This document shows positions 1-8,520 of a DNA stretch of 64,000 nt, in pieces; positions within the stretch are counted from its first letter, which is position 1, and each line of letters begins with the position of its first letter. The translations under genes were made by a program, and so were the position numbers. Source of the DNA: Terriglobia bacterium (lineage in GTDB: Bacteria; Acidobacteriota; Terriglobia; Bryobacterales; Bryobacteraceae); contig JANYDS010000018.1 in assembly GCA_025363475.1 (NCBI GenBank), forward strand, positions 62,001 to 126,000, in the 5' to 3' direction. The notes under the pieces are model-generated. The model made no database searches and was not told where the DNA came from. It saw only the letters and a program-made list of their open reading frames with translations.

Positions 1-18
1 ACTGCCGGTGAGGACAGC

Positions 19-774
19 ATGAGAGCAATCATTGCCGACGATGAAGAACTGGCCCGGCGCGTGTTGCGCGAGTATCTGAATGCGCACTCTGATATCGAAA
101 TTGTTGCGGAATGTGCGAATGGTTTCGAAGCAGTCAAAATGGTGACAGAATGTCGTCCGGACGTGCTGTTTCTTGATGTTCAGATGCCGAAGCTCGATGG
201 GTTTGAGGTGCTGGAACTGACCGGTACCGAAACCGCTGTGGTTTTCGTCACCGCGTTCGATCAATACGCGATGAGAGCCTTTGACGCGGCTGCGGTGGAT
301 TATTTACTTAAGCCGTTCAGCGCAACCAGGCTGGGTGAATCGCTGGAGCGGTTGCGGCGTCGCGTGATTCTGAAAGCCCCGGGCCGGTCTGTTACAGAGG
401 CCGTCGAACTGGGAAATGCGGCGCGTGTTCCCGGCGAATTTCTGACACGGATTGTAGTCAAGGACGGGGCGACGGTTCATGTGATCCCATCAACCCGCCT
501 CGACTATGCCGAAGCGCAGGACGATTATGTTTCATTGCGCAGCGAAGGCAAAACCTGGCTGAAGCAACAGACAATTACGAGCCTCGAAGCCGCCCTTGAT
601 CCGCAGCGTTTTCTGAGGCTGCACCGGTCATACCTGGTGAATGTGGACCGGGTAGCGAGGCTGGAACCAAACACCAAAGACACCTGGATTGCAGTGTTGG
701 CAGATAATTCGCGGATTCCGGTAAGCCGCAGCGGCTATTCGCGTTTCACAACGCTGGCAGGAAGCCGCAGATAA
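19..774 (+). CDS. LytTR-family two-component response regulator
   Basis: This 251-residue protein has an N-terminal receiver domain (about residues 1-120) and a C-terminal LytTR DNA-binding domain (about 140-248). The acidic pair D7/D8, the phospho-acceptor D53 in LFLDVQMP and the conserved K98 in LLKPFS are all present, so phosphorylation should work. It is a cytoplasmic transcription regulator of the LytR/AlgR type. Its ATG overlaps an upstream in-frame TGA as ATGA (positions 19-22). The few bases before it read LPVRTA-stop, as at the end of a histidine kinase, so a LytS-like kinase gene probably lies just outside the window. Targets are unknown. Confidence 0.95.
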   Translation: MRAIIADDEELARRVLREYLNAHSDIEIVAECANGFEAVKMVTECRPDVLFLDVQMPKLDGFEVLELTGTETAVVFVTAFDQYAMRAFDAAAVDYLLKPFSATRLGESLERLRRRVILKAPGRSVTEAVELGNAARVPGEFLTRIVVKDGATVHVIPSTRLDYAEAQDDYVSLRSEGKTWLKQQTITSLEAALDPQRFLRLHRSYLVNVDRVARLEPNTKDTWIAVLADNSRIPVSRSGYSRFTTLAGSRR

Positions 775-825
775 ATGGAGGGCGGCCGCCCTCGTCCGCA
801 TCCGGTCCCCTGACCGGGTTCATGA

Positions 826-831
826 TACGCT
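826..831 (+). promoter_or_regulatory. Pribnow-like hexamer, leaderless start
   Basis: TACGCT ends exactly 6 nt before the ATG at 838 and there is no Shine-Dalgarno sequence. This spacing would put the transcription start on or next to the start codon. Confidence 0.4.
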
Positions 832-837
832 CGAAAA

Positions 838-1170
838 ATGAAGATTCTCGGAGCATTTTTTCTTTCCGCAGTAATGGCTCTGGCCGCCGACATCACGGGG
901 ACGTGGACGGCGAATGTGGTGTTGTCCGCCGGCAGCGGCAGTCCAAAACTGGAATTCAAGCAGACCGGTGAAACGTTGACCGGTACCTACCACGGGCAGT
1001 TTGGCGATGCCGCAATTAAAGGAACCGTCAAGGGCGATAAGGTTGAGTTTTCGTTCGGCACCGACCAGGCTGCCGCGAAATATATCGGCACCGTGAACGG
1101 CAAAAAGATGGTGGGAACCGTCGAATACGGCGAACTCGGTTCCGGCACTTTCGACGCGACTAAAGATTAA
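838..1170 (+). CDS. Small secreted protein, GTWT-type family
   Basis: The 110-residue product starts with a clear signal peptide (MKILGAFFLSAVMALA) and is otherwise a short beta-rich domain with a GTWTANV motif near the mature N-terminus and LTGTYHG further on. I do not know its function. It is a paralogue of the protein at 40763-41137, which shares the same layout of signal peptide, GTWTG, LTGT and alternating beta strands. The fold could be a small lipocalin-like or beta-sandwich domain acting outside the cytoplasm; that is a guess. The gene stands alone between the regulator and convergent fabH. Confidence 0.75.
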   Translation: MKILGAFFLSAVMALAADITGTWTANVVLSAGSGSPKLEFKQTGETLTGTYHGQFGDAAIKGTVKGDKVEFSFGTDQAAAKYIGTVNGKKMVGTVEYGELGSGTFDATKD

Positions 1171-1171
1171 C

Positions 1172-2179
1172 TTAGAACGCCCAGCGCCAGAGCGATGCGC
1201 CCACGGTGTAACCAGCTCCAACAGCAGCCATCAAAACCAAGTCGCCTTTTTTCAAACGGCCTTCTGTAATCGCATCGCGCGTAGCCAGCGGAATCGTACC
1301 CGCCGTCGTATTGCCGTAATGGCCAATGTTCATCATCACTTTGGACATCGGCAAACCCAGACGTTCCGCCGTAGCTTCAATAATCCGGCGGTTCGCCTGG
1401 TGCGGAATCAGAATGCTGATATCTTCCGCAGTCAGATTATTGCGCCGCAGCAGTTCGCCACAAACCTGCTGCATCTTGAGCACCGCATACTTGAAAACCT
1501 GCTGGCCTTCCTGATGAACGTAGTGCTGTTTATCGGCCACGGTCTGAGCAGTTGCAGGCATCCGACTGCCGCCCGCCGGCATGCGCAGGAACTGACCCCC
1601 GGAACCATCGATCTCACCAATGAAATCGACAAAACCCAGACCCTGTTCCGTTTCCTCGTCGGTTGTAGTTTCGATCAAAAAAGCACCCGCGCCATCACCA
1701 AAAAGAACGCAGGTAGTGCGATCTTCATAGTTGATGATGCGGCTCATGGTATCAGCACCAATAACCAGAACTTTCTTATGCGTTCCGGCTGCAATGAAAT
1801 TCGCCGCAGTGACAATGCCGTAGACGAAGCCGCTGCACGCCGCAACCAGATCGAAACCCCAGGCCTTGTTAGCCCCCAGATTGTGCTGGACGAGGCATGC
1901 GGTCGCCGGAAACAACATATCCGGAGTCACAGTGCAAACCAGAATGGCATCAAGTTCGGTGGCATCAATTCCACGGCTCTGCAGCGCGGCACGTGCCGCA
2001 GCCGTCGCAAGATCCGACGTCGCCATTTCAGGCGGAGCGATGTGCCGCTCGGAGATTCCGGTGCGATCCAGAATCCAGTCATTATTGGTCTGAACCATCT
2101 TCTCGAGATCAGAATTGGTCAGAACGCCGGGCGGAACGTAGCACCCGACAGCGGAGATTTTGGGTTTAGTGGCAGCCAT
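1172..2179 (-). CDS. fabH: Beta-ketoacyl-ACP synthase III
   Basis: FabH catalyses the first condensation of type II fatty acid synthesis, joining acetyl-CoA (or a branched starter) to malonyl-ACP in the cytoplasm. The thiolase-fold catalytic triad is visible: C115 in AACSG, the His of IPHQANRRI and the Asn of GHYGNTTAGT. The length (335 aa) is normal for the family. The gene converges on the small secreted protein gene, with the two stops almost touching. It is divergent from the SprT-like gene at 2206. No other fab genes are in the window, so FabH is encoded alone here. Confidence 0.96.
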   Translation of the reverse strand: MAATKPKISAVGCYVPPGVLTNSDLEKMVQTNNDWILDRTGISERHIAPPEMATSDLATAAARAALQSRGIDATELDAILVCTVTPDMLFPATACLVQHNLGANKAWGFDLVAACSGFVYGIVTAANFIAAGTHKKVLVIGADTMSRIINYEDRTTCVLFGDGAGAFLIETTTDEETEQGLGFVDFIGEIDGSGGQFLRMPAGGSRMPATAQTVADKQHYVHQEGQQVFKYAVLKMQQVCGELLRRNNLTAEDISILIPHQANRRIIEATAERLGLPMSKVMMNIGHYGNTTAGTIPLATRDAITEGRLKKGDLVLMAAVGAGYTVGASLWRWAF

Positions 2180-2193
2180 CAGACAGGAGTGAG

Positions 2194-2199
2194 TAATCT
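2194..2199 (+). promoter_or_regulatory. Pribnow-like hexamer, leaderless start
   Basis: TAATCT ends 6 nt before the ATG at 2206, with no Shine-Dalgarno in the gap. Same arrangement as at 826-831 and 8509-8514. Confidence 0.4.
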
Positions 2200-2205
2200 C
2201 TTATT

Positions 2206-2958
2206 ATGTTCGATGACAGCACGCGGCTGGAAAATTTTCTCAAGCCGGTCAATGTAGCGAGTTCGCTGTTCTTCGAATCGGCTGCTGAGATCTTCGGCCG
2301 GGTTCACCGCGAGATCCGCCCCCGCACCACCGTACCGCCCATTGCCGTGACGTTTAAGCGCTTCGCCAGCGCCAGCAGCAACGTGCGACTGGCGGACGGC
2401 GGCATCTCTGTGAACATCACCGATGTGCTGGAGAACGCCCCCGCGCCGGTGACCGAAGCGCTGGCTCATATCCTGCTGGGCAAGCTCTATCGCAAGGCCC
2501 CTGTTGCGCAGTACAACCACCGCTACCGGCTTTACATGAACCGAAAGGATATTCGCCACCGGATCGGCGAAGTGATTCAATCGCGGGGCCGCAAAATGCA
2601 GACAGGCCCTGCCGGGGAGCTACACCATCTGGAAGAGCTTTTCGATGAATTGAACGTGCGGTTTTTCGGCGGCATGATGGCAAGGCCGGCGTTGGGCTGG
2701 AGTCCTTCGCGCTCCCGCACACGCCTCGGCCATTACGACCCGTCACACCATATGATCGTAATCAGCCGGATTTTTGATGACCCTCGCACGCCCCGCCTTG
2801 CCCTCGAATACGTAATGTTCCATGAAATGCTGCATCTGGAATATCCGGTTGATCACAGGGGCACCCGACGCTGCGTTCACACGCCGGAATTCAAGGCACA
2901 TGAAAAAACGTTCCCCCAGTTTAAAGAAGTCAAAGCGTTGCTGAAGAAACTCGTGTAA
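2206..2958 (+). CDS. SprT-like zinc metalloprotease
   Basis: The 250-residue cytoplasmic protein carries the zinc-protease motif HEMLH at residues 206-210, with a likely third ligand His225 about fifteen residues later (RRCVHTPEF). This arrangement resembles SprT/WLM-type minimal metalloproteases, with the active site close to the C-terminus. The first 120 residues are not recognisable and may be a partner-binding region. No signal peptide is seen. Its stop abuts the stop of the convergent 5'-nucleotidase gene with no intergenic bases. The substrate is unknown; eukaryotic SprT relatives act on DNA-bound proteins, but that function should not be assumed here. Confidence 0.8.
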   Translation: MFDDSTRLENFLKPVNVASSLFFESAAEIFGRVHREIRPRTTVPPIAVTFKRFASASSNVRLADGGISVNITDVLENAPAPVTEALAHILLGKLYRKAPVAQYNHRYRLYMNRKDIRHRIGEVIQSRGRKMQTGPAGELHHLEELFDELNVRFFGGMMARPALGWSPSRSRTRLGHYDPSHHMIVISRIFDDPRTPRLALEYVMFHEMLHLEYPVDHRGTRRCVHTPEFKAHEKTFPQFKEVKALLKKLV

Positions 2959-4695
2959 CTACTTAAGCCGGGGGCCTTCGCGTGATGTCTCGCGAATCAG
3001 CTCCGCCTCCGCTGCTTCCGGGATAACCTTCCAGTTGCCCACGGCCTTTGCCGGAACCGGTTTCCCGCCACTAAAGTAATCAATCATCAATTCACGGATC
3101 TCTTCCGTGGAACGCCAAACTACCTTTGCATCGCGGAACATCAAATACCCGGCACCCCCGCCGGAGCGGTAATTATTCACCGCGATTCTCAACTTCTGCG
3201 AGTCTTCAAGCGGTTTACCGTGGTAACGCAAATTCTGAATGCGGTGACCTTCGGGCTGCCGCAAATCAATTTCATACTCAACCCCCGCAGCCATGTCGTA
3301 GTTGTAAGAGATCATATCCGGATTGATCAACGGACCAGTGGTGCAGTCCCCGGTACAGGTCCGGTAATAACGCGCCGCATTTTCCAGCGCCGCGCGAACC
3401 ATCTTTCCATCGCCTTCAATCGCATAAAGCGTATTGTCGTAAATATAAAGACCGGCGATCTGGCGGATTGTCATCGGGCCCTGTGCAATTTTCAAACCGC
3501 CGTTCAAAATCGACGCAAAGGAAACATCCGCCTTCGCGTAGTGAAGCTGCACCTGCTGCACCATATCGATCATCGGCGAATCCTGCACGCGGGCGACCGC
3601 GGCATCCATCGCAACCGGACTCTGCGTGACCGGCGTATTGAGATACAACTCGGCGGTCTCATGATAAGGTTTCGCCATTTGAAGAATCGCTTCGTCAGAG
3701 GCAGTCTTATTCGTGACCGGAATCACCCGACTGTTCTTCGACAGAACGCGCCAGTGGCCATCAGCGCCGCTATCGAGTTTGAAATCCATTTCCCCAAGCG
3801 ACATACCCCAGTTACGCGGCTGCATCAGCAGCACATCACCCAGCCTTGCCCCTGCCAGTTCACTGTGTGTATGGCCGAAAATAATGGCATCGATACCCGG
3901 CACCTGAGTCGCGATTTCGTGCACCATGTTTTCGCCCGGCAGGTTATCGAAACGGGTGTCTTCATTGGTGATGACGCCGTTCTTGACTTCCTTCTCCAGA
4001 CCCGCGTGGGCGGCGATGATGACGACGTCAGGATGCTCCTTCTGCTTCACATCCGCAACAGCCCTGGCCGCGGCTGCCTTGCCCTGAAGAAAGCGATAGC
4101 CGGTGTAGTGATCCGGCGTTTCCCACGTGGGTTCGCCCGGCGTAGTGATACCAATAATGGCAATTTTCACCCCATCAACCACCTTGATGAACCAGGGTTC
4201 AAAAGGCTTTGCAGTCGAACCCGTAGTCGTGCCAATATTTGCCGATATCCAGGGGAAATGCGCGGCTGACCGCGCCGCATTCAGATTCTTCAGACCGAAG
4301 TTCCATTCATGGTTGCCAATGGTCATCACGTCATAATGCAGGGCGTTCATGGCCAGCATCATGGGGTCGACCGTGAGCGGCGCAACAGGCGTGATCTTCG
4401 AAGGGAAACTGCCCGTGCGGACGAAATGCTGATAGACGCCTTCCAGCGGCGCACCCTGAATGGTATCGCCGCAATCAATCAGCAGCGTATTCGGGTTACC
4501 CGCGCGCTCGGCCGCAATGAGCGTGGAAATTTTCGCGAGACCCCGCGGCACTTCGCGTCCGGTGAAATAATCCCAGGCATAAATATTGCCATGCAGGTCA
4601 GTGGTCGCAAGAACACGAATATTGACCTCACGGGCACTGGCTCCGGCACTGAGTGCCAGCAGGAGAACCAGGAGTCTGTTTTTCACGCGCGCCAC
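2959..4695 (-). CDS. Secreted 5'-nucleotidase / 2',3'-cyclic phosphodiesterase family protein
   Basis: The 578-residue protein starts with a signal peptide (about residues 1-21), followed by a metallophosphatase domain. Metal-binding motifs are visible: TTDLHGN (D33, H35), DCGDTIQG, IGNHEW, AAHAG and FGHTHSE. A C-terminal 5'-nucleotidase domain (about 350-560) follows and includes GGAGYLMF, typical of the substrate-binding part. The family hydrolyses extracytoplasmic nucleotides to nucleosides and phosphate for scavenging. The start codon read here is GTG. A TACACT hexamer lies 9 nt upstream (4705-4710, minus strand), so the mRNA may be leaderless. Confidence 0.92.
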   Translation of the reverse strand: MARVKNRLLVLLLALSAGASAREVNIRVLATTDLHGNIYAWDYFTGREVPRGLAKISTLIAAERAGNPNTLLIDCGDTIQGAPLEGVYQHFVRTGSFPSKITPVAPLTVDPMMLAMNALHYDVMTIGNHEWNFGLKNLNAARSAAHFPWISANIGTTTGSTAKPFEPWFIKVVDGVKIAIIGITTPGEPTWETPDHYTGYRFLQGKAAAARAVADVKQKEHPDVVIIAAHAGLEKEVKNGVITNEDTRFDNLPGENMVHEIATQVPGIDAIIFGHTHSELAGARLGDVLLMQPRNWGMSLGEMDFKLDSGADGHWRVLSKNSRVIPVTNKTASDEAILQMAKPYHETAELYLNTPVTQSPVAMDAAVARVQDSPMIDMVQQVQLHYAKADVSFASILNGGLKIAQGPMTIRQIAGLYIYDNTLYAIEGDGKMVRAALENAARYYRTCTGDCTTGPLINPDMISYNYDMAAGVEYEIDLRQPEGHRIQNLRYHGKPLEDSQKLRIAVNNYRSGGGAGYLMFRDAKVVWRSTEEIRELMIDYFSGGKPVPAKAVGNWKVIPEAAEAELIRETSREGPRLK

Positions 4696-4721
4696 CTCTG
4701 TTTCAGTGTAGCCGTGCAGCG

Positions 4722-5540
4722 TTACTTCAGATGACGCCGCAGGGTCCAGGCATCCGCCCGGCCACCTTCCTGATCCAGCCGTTTCAAATCGTCACCCACA
4801 TGGACCAGCTTGCCGCTCAGGTGGTTCGATTTATCCGAAGTAAGAAACAGCGCCACCTGGATTTGTTTCTCAGCAGGTGTTCCGCCGGTGCGCCGCGCAC
4901 GTTCAGCATCATCCACTTCCTTACTGCTGATCCGGTCTTCCGCCTCGATGATTTCGTCAGTCATGCTGGAATAAGCCACGCCTGGCGAAAAACAATTCAC
5001 CTGAATATTCTGGTCCCGTACTTCTTCCGCCAGGCTTTCTGCAAACCGCACCACCGCAGCCTTGGTCCCCGCGTAAGCGGCGAAATCAGGTCGCGGAATC
5101 TCTGCCCCATAATCCACAATGATCAGGATTTTGCCTCGTCGCCTTTCCGCAAAATGCGGCAGCACGGCACGACAAGAATTCATGACACCGAGAATGTTAG
5201 TGTCGATCAATTCCTTCCAGTCACGCGGCTTCTGTTCCATGAACGGCCCGATGGGACCGAGCACGGCAGCGTTCGCAATCAGAGTATCCACGCCTCCATA
5301 GAGCGCAGTCATCCGTTCAACCACCGCCGAAACCTGGTCGTACTCGCGAACATCCGCGCGGTGCCGGCTGGCAATGCCGCCTGCATCTTCAATTTCAAGT
5401 TTGGTGCCTTCGAGTTCAGCCAGGCTCCGGCCAAGGAGTCCGACTTTGGCCCCGGCCCGGGCGAAGCCCATGGCGAAGCGCTTGCCGATTCCCCGCCCTG
5501 CCCCTGTGATCAACGCGGTCACGTGCTGGTGCGATTGCAA
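4722..5540 (-). CDS. SDR-family oxidoreductase
   Basis: This is a 272-residue classical short-chain dehydrogenase. It has the cofactor motif TGAGRGIG near residue 12, the NAAVLG (NAG-like) motif, and the catalytic YAGTK. Where the family usually has a catalytic Ser about 13 residues before that Tyr, this protein reads VDYGAE, so Asp or Tyr seems to take the place. The substrate cannot be told. The start is TTG at 5540. A TAGGAT hexamer sits 6 nt upstream (5547-5552, minus strand), the leaderless arrangement seen elsewhere in the window. The gene lies 31 bases before the CoA-binding protein gene, reading the same way. Confidence 0.88.
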   Translation of the reverse strand: MQSHQHVTALITGAGRGIGKRFAMGFARAGAKVGLLGRSLAELEGTKLEIEDAGGIASRHRADVREYDQVSAVVERMTALYGGVDTLIANAAVLGPIGPFMEQKPRDWKELIDTNILGVMNSCRAVLPHFAERRRGKILIIVDYGAEIPRPDFAAYAGTKAAVVRFAESLAEEVRDQNIQVNCFSPGVAYSSMTDEIIEAEDRISSKEVDDAERARRTGGTPAEKQIQVALFLTSDKSNHLSGKLVHVGDDLKRLDQEGGRADAWTLRRHLK

Positions 5541-5546
5541 ATGGGT

Positions 5547-5552
5547 ATCCTA
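5547..5552 (-). promoter_or_regulatory. Pribnow-like hexamer before a TTG start
   Basis: Read on the minus strand, TAGGAT ends 6 nt before the TTG start of the SDR at 5540. It supports TTG as a leaderless start codon, although AGGA could also act as a weak Shine-Dalgarno. Confidence 0.35.
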
Positions 5553-5571
5553 ATATCGCCCGGTTCCTAAC

Positions 5572-5970
5572 CTAACGGGAAACTATTTTGCGGTGCTCTT
5601 TCAAAATACAGCGGTCCATCACAACTTCAAGGCCGGCCGCGCGGGCCTTTGCTGCTGCTTCTTCGTTCTCCACGCCTTCCTGCATCCAGATTCCGCGCGC
5701 GCCCTTGCGAATCGCAGCATCCACAATTTCAGGCACACATTCAGAGCGACGGAAAATATCGACGATATCGACAGTCCCAGGCACTTCATCGAGAGTGGCG
5801 AACGCAGGTTCCCCCAGCACTTCTGTTTCCCCGGGATTCACCGGAATGATGGTGTAACCCTGCGCCTGCATGTACTCAGAGACACCATAGCTGGGCCGGG
5901 AACGTTTCGTCGACAGTCCCACCACAGCGATGGTCTTGCTGGTGCGAAGCAGATTCTCACTCGCCCCCAT
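5572..5970 (-). CDS. CoA-binding domain protein (YccU-like)
   Basis: The 132-residue protein is a single Rossmann-like CoA-binding domain. It shows TIAVVGLSTKRSRPSYGVS near the N-terminus and GARGIWMQEGVENEEAA towards the C-terminus, both typical of the YccU family. The family is thought to bind CoA or a related nucleotide; no reaction is established. Its ATG overlaps the stop of the pseudouridine synthase gene by one base at 5970, so it is the last gene of the scpA-scpB-rluB operon and is probably translationally coupled. Confidence 0.9.
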   Translation of the reverse strand: MGASENLLRTSKTIAVVGLSTKRSRPSYGVSEYMQAQGYTIIPVNPGETEVLGEPAFATLDEVPGTVDIVDIFRRSECVPEIVDAAIRKGARGIWMQEGVENEEAAAKARAAGLEVVMDRCILKEHRKIVSR

Positions 5971-6815
5971 TATTGCCTCTTCACCGATCGCGGCCGCTCT
6001 TCTTTTTTCGCCTTCGGTTTAGGCTTGGGACGATCCTGCTGCGGCTTACTTTGCTGTCTTTGGCGCGGTCTCGGCTGCCCTTCATCCGGATCTGCCGCAC
6101 CTGCCAGACGCATCATCTTTTTCACTTCTTCCGGAGCCAGCAAACGGAACTCGCCCGGTTTCAGCGTTCCCAGTTCTACCGGACCGATGCGAACCCGGCG
6201 CAGCTTTTCCACCAGATGCCCGAAGTGCTTGAACATAGTGCGGATCTGCTGGTTGCGGCCTTCAATCAGCCGGACTTCGTACCAGGGATTATCACCCCGC
6301 CGAATCAGCCGGAGGCCCGCAGGCGAAGTTTTCTTGCCACTCAGCGGAACACCGTTGCGGAATTTCTCTTCTTCCTCTTCGGTGAGCTGACCCTTGGTCT
6401 TCACAAGGTAAGTCTTGGTGACGTGGCTCTTCGCTGCGGTGACGGCGTTGGCAAATTCACCATCATTAGTCAGCAGGATCAGCCCGGTGCTGTGGTAATC
6501 GAGACGACCCACCGGATACACCCGGGCGCGGATGCCCAGCAACAGATCCAGCACCGTAGTACGACGCTGCGGATCACTGGCTGTACTCACCACGTTATCG
6601 GGCTTATTCAGCGCAATGTAGAGGAAGTGATCCAGCTGTTTGATCAGCCGCCCGTCCATTTTGATGTGATCGGTTTCGGGGTCAGCTTTGCTGCCAAGTT
6701 CTGTGATGACTTTGCCGTTTACAGTAACGCGGCCTTCTAAAATCAGTGCTTCCGCTTTACGCCGTGAGGCGATCCCGGCGGTGGCGAGAATCTTCTGGAG
6801 TCGCTCTTCTGGCAT
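5970..6815 (-). CDS. rluB: Ribosomal large subunit pseudouridine synthase B family
   Basis: The 281-residue enzyme has an N-terminal S4 RNA-binding domain (about residues 3-60: RLQKILATAGIASRRKAE) and an RsuA/RluB catalytic domain. The catalytic Asp is in GRLDYHSTG, and the family motif GRNQQIRTMF follows. It would convert a uridine of 23S rRNA to pseudouridine. The C-terminus is a Lys/Arg/Gln/Pro-rich tail of about 40 residues that probably binds RNA non-specifically. The stop of scpB and the start codon here overlap at 6815. The order scpA-scpB-rluB is conserved in many bacteria. Confidence 0.94.
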   Translation of the reverse strand: MPEERLQKILATAGIASRRKAEALILEGRVTVNGKVITELGSKADPETDHIKMDGRLIKQLDHFLYIALNKPDNVVSTASDPQRRTTVLDLLLGIRARVYPVGRLDYHSTGLILLTNDGEFANAVTAAKSHVTKTYLVKTKGQLTEEEEEKFRNGVPLSGKKTSPAGLRLIRRGDNPWYEVRLIEGRNQQIRTMFKHFGHLVEKLRRVRIGPVELGTLKPGEFRLLAPEEVKKMMRLAGAADPDEGQPRPRQRQQSKPQQDRPKPKPKAKKEERPRSVKRQ

Positions 6816-7642
6816 TATTCGGTTGGTCCCGTTAAAGTCTCTGTCTGCGCCGCAATTTCAGCGGCAACTTCTGCTTCCACTTCGAGCGCCGCATCGGCAA
6901 GAACAGCCACCGGCGTATCGGTAATTTCCGCCGGAATGGCCTCGGCGAGAACCACCTCGGAAGGTGCCTCGTTGTCCGTATCGAAACGTCCGATTTCCTG
7001 GAATTCTTTCAAGCTGGGCAGCTCTGCAAGGTCTTTCAAACCGAACTGCACCAAAAATTCCCGGGTCGTTTTATAAAGAATCGGTTTGCCAATCACATGC
7101 TTGCGACCAGCCGTGCCAATCAGCTTGCGGTCGAGCAAAGTCTTGAGCACACCTGCACCCTGCACGCCGCGGATTTCCATAATCTCAGGCGCCGTAATAG
7201 GCTGCTTATAAGCAATCACAGCCAGGGTTTCCAGCGCCGGCAGCGAAAGTTTAAGCGGCGGATTCAAATTCTTAACGAACCGCCGAACCTCTTCATGATG
7301 CTCCGGCTTGGTGGTCATTTTGAAACCACCGGCGATCTCGCGGATACTCAGCCCGCGCTCCGGCAGTTCATAGTCTGCCGCCAGTTTTTCCAACGCCTCT
7401 ATCACCCGGTCACGGGGCTGTTCCACCGCAATGCAGATCTGGTCCAGGGAAAGCGGCTCGTCGGTCACATAAATAATGGCTTCAAGCACAGCCTTGAGCT
7501 TGGCCTCTTCCAGCGTGAAAGCTTCAGGTGCCGGTTCATCGGGCAACAGCTCTTCCGCAGTGAGTTCAAACGGCGTTTCATCCGCCGCTGCTTCAAGCGC
7601 TGCTTCAATGGGTTCAGCCGGGTTTGTTTCGGGGAAATCCAT
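6815..7642 (-). CDS. scpB: Segregation and condensation protein B
   Basis: ScpB forms the SMC-ScpA-ScpB complex that compacts and segregates chromosomes. The central 60-215 region contains the two winged-helix domains of the family, with signatures LEAIIYVTDEPLS and ALETLAVIAYKQPITAPEIMEIRG. Both ends are extended by acidic Glu/Ala-rich low-complexity tails, making it longer (275 aa) than many ScpB proteins. It lies 3 bases after scpA and overlaps rluB, so the three genes are almost certainly cotranscribed on the minus strand. Confidence 0.95.
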   Translation of the reverse strand: MDFPETNPAEPIEAALEAAADETPFELTAEELLPDEPAPEAFTLEEAKLKAVLEAIIYVTDEPLSLDQICIAVEQPRDRVIEALEKLAADYELPERGLSIREIAGGFKMTTKPEHHEEVRRFVKNLNPPLKLSLPALETLAVIAYKQPITAPEIMEIRGVQGAGVLKTLLDRKLIGTAGRKHVIGKPILYKTTREFLVQFGLKDLAELPSLKEFQEIGRFDTDNEAPSEVVLAEAIPAEITDTPVAVLADAALEVEAEVAAEIAAQTETLTGPTE

Positions 7643-7645
7643 TCG

Positions 7646-8431
7646 TTACTTGTAATCCTCTTCAATAGCTGTCAGAGCTTCCAGTTCCGTCTGGTCGAAC
7701 CGGTCACCTTTGGCCAGCGCAATTTCGCCAAACAGGTCAGCCTGCAGAATCTCAATAGTATGCGTTTTAACCATTTCCAGCACGGCCAGGAACAGGCAGA
7801 TCATGGCACGCCTGCTTCGCTGCTGCTCCATCACCTGCAGAATAAAAAGCGGCTTGTCTTTATGCGTGGCTTCCAGCAGCAGACGGATATGTGAAATCAT
7901 GTCGCCCACCGACACTTCTTCATCAGTGATCTCGTAAACCGGGCGCTGTGAAAGCCGCTCCAGCACCGCGCCGAAAGCAGTGATCAGATCAAACAGGCCG
8001 ACATCAAGTCCCGGATCGTCACCATCCTGAATGAATTCCTTCATCCGCGGATTCGACCACACATTCTCTTCAATCAGGCGTTTCTGTTGCAGCATCTCAG
8101 CCGCGTTCTTAAAGCGTTCGTGTTCGAGCAGCCGTTGCACCAGCTCTTCACGCGGATCTTCCGCTGTCTCGCCCTCTTTTTGCAGCGCCGGATCAGTGGG
8201 CAACAGCAGGCGCGACTTGATGTGGATCAAAGTAGCCGCCATAAAGACGAACTCGGCCCCGATGTCCAGATCCATTTCGCGCGCCTGTTCCAGATACTTC
8301 AAATATTGAGACGTAATGGTGGCTATTGGTATATTTCGGATATCAATCTGCTGCTTGCGGATCAGGTCCAGAAGCAGATCGAGGGGTCCCTCATATTGAT
8401 CAACGCGGAAGCTGAGAGACGTTTGGGACAC
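7646..8431 (-). CDS. scpA: Segregation and condensation protein A
   Basis: ScpA is the kleisin that bridges the heads of SMC. The N-terminal kleisin motif FRVDQYEGPLDLLLDLIRKQ and the segment LVFMAATLIHIKSRLLLP-like region are clear, and the C-terminal winged helix ends with ALTAIEEDYK. I chose the GTG at 8431. It follows a GGAGAG sequence by 9 nt and directly precedes conserved sequence. An ATG at 8527 would add 32 unlike residues and overlap the divergent hemD start by 7 bases. With GTG the product is 261 aa. It heads the scpA-scpB-rluB-yccU-like operon. Confidence 0.93.
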   Translation of the reverse strand: MSQTSLSFRVDQYEGPLDLLLDLIRKQQIDIRNIPIATITSQYLKYLEQAREMDLDIGAEFVFMAATLIHIKSRLLLPTDPALQKEGETAEDPREELVQRLLEHERFKNAAEMLQQKRLIEENVWSNPRMKEFIQDGDDPGLDVGLFDLITAFGAVLERLSQRPVYEITDEEVSVGDMISHIRLLLEATHKDKPLFILQVMEQQRSRRAMICLFLAVLEMVKTHTIEILQADLFGEIALAKGDRFDQTELEALTAIEEDYK

Positions 8432-8508
8432 AGTGACCAACTCTCCATTATGACTGACGGGCAAGTGCAGGCAATCAGGGCTAATGCGGGTTTTGGATTC
8501 AGACACCT

Positions 8509-8514
8509 TACAAT
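8509..8514 (+). promoter_or_regulatory. Pribnow-like hexamer, leaderless start of hemD
   Basis: TACAAT ends 6 nt before the hemD ATG at 8521. No Shine-Dalgarno is present. This is the closest match to a consensus -10 among the leaderless candidates. Confidence 0.45.
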
Positions 8515-8520
8515 CGGAAT

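Noticed and set aside
3220-4269. Long plus-strand open frame of about 350 codons
   Set aside because: It is the complement of the well-supported 5'-nucleotidase gene; composition (His/Arg-rich) is typical of antisense frames in this DNA.
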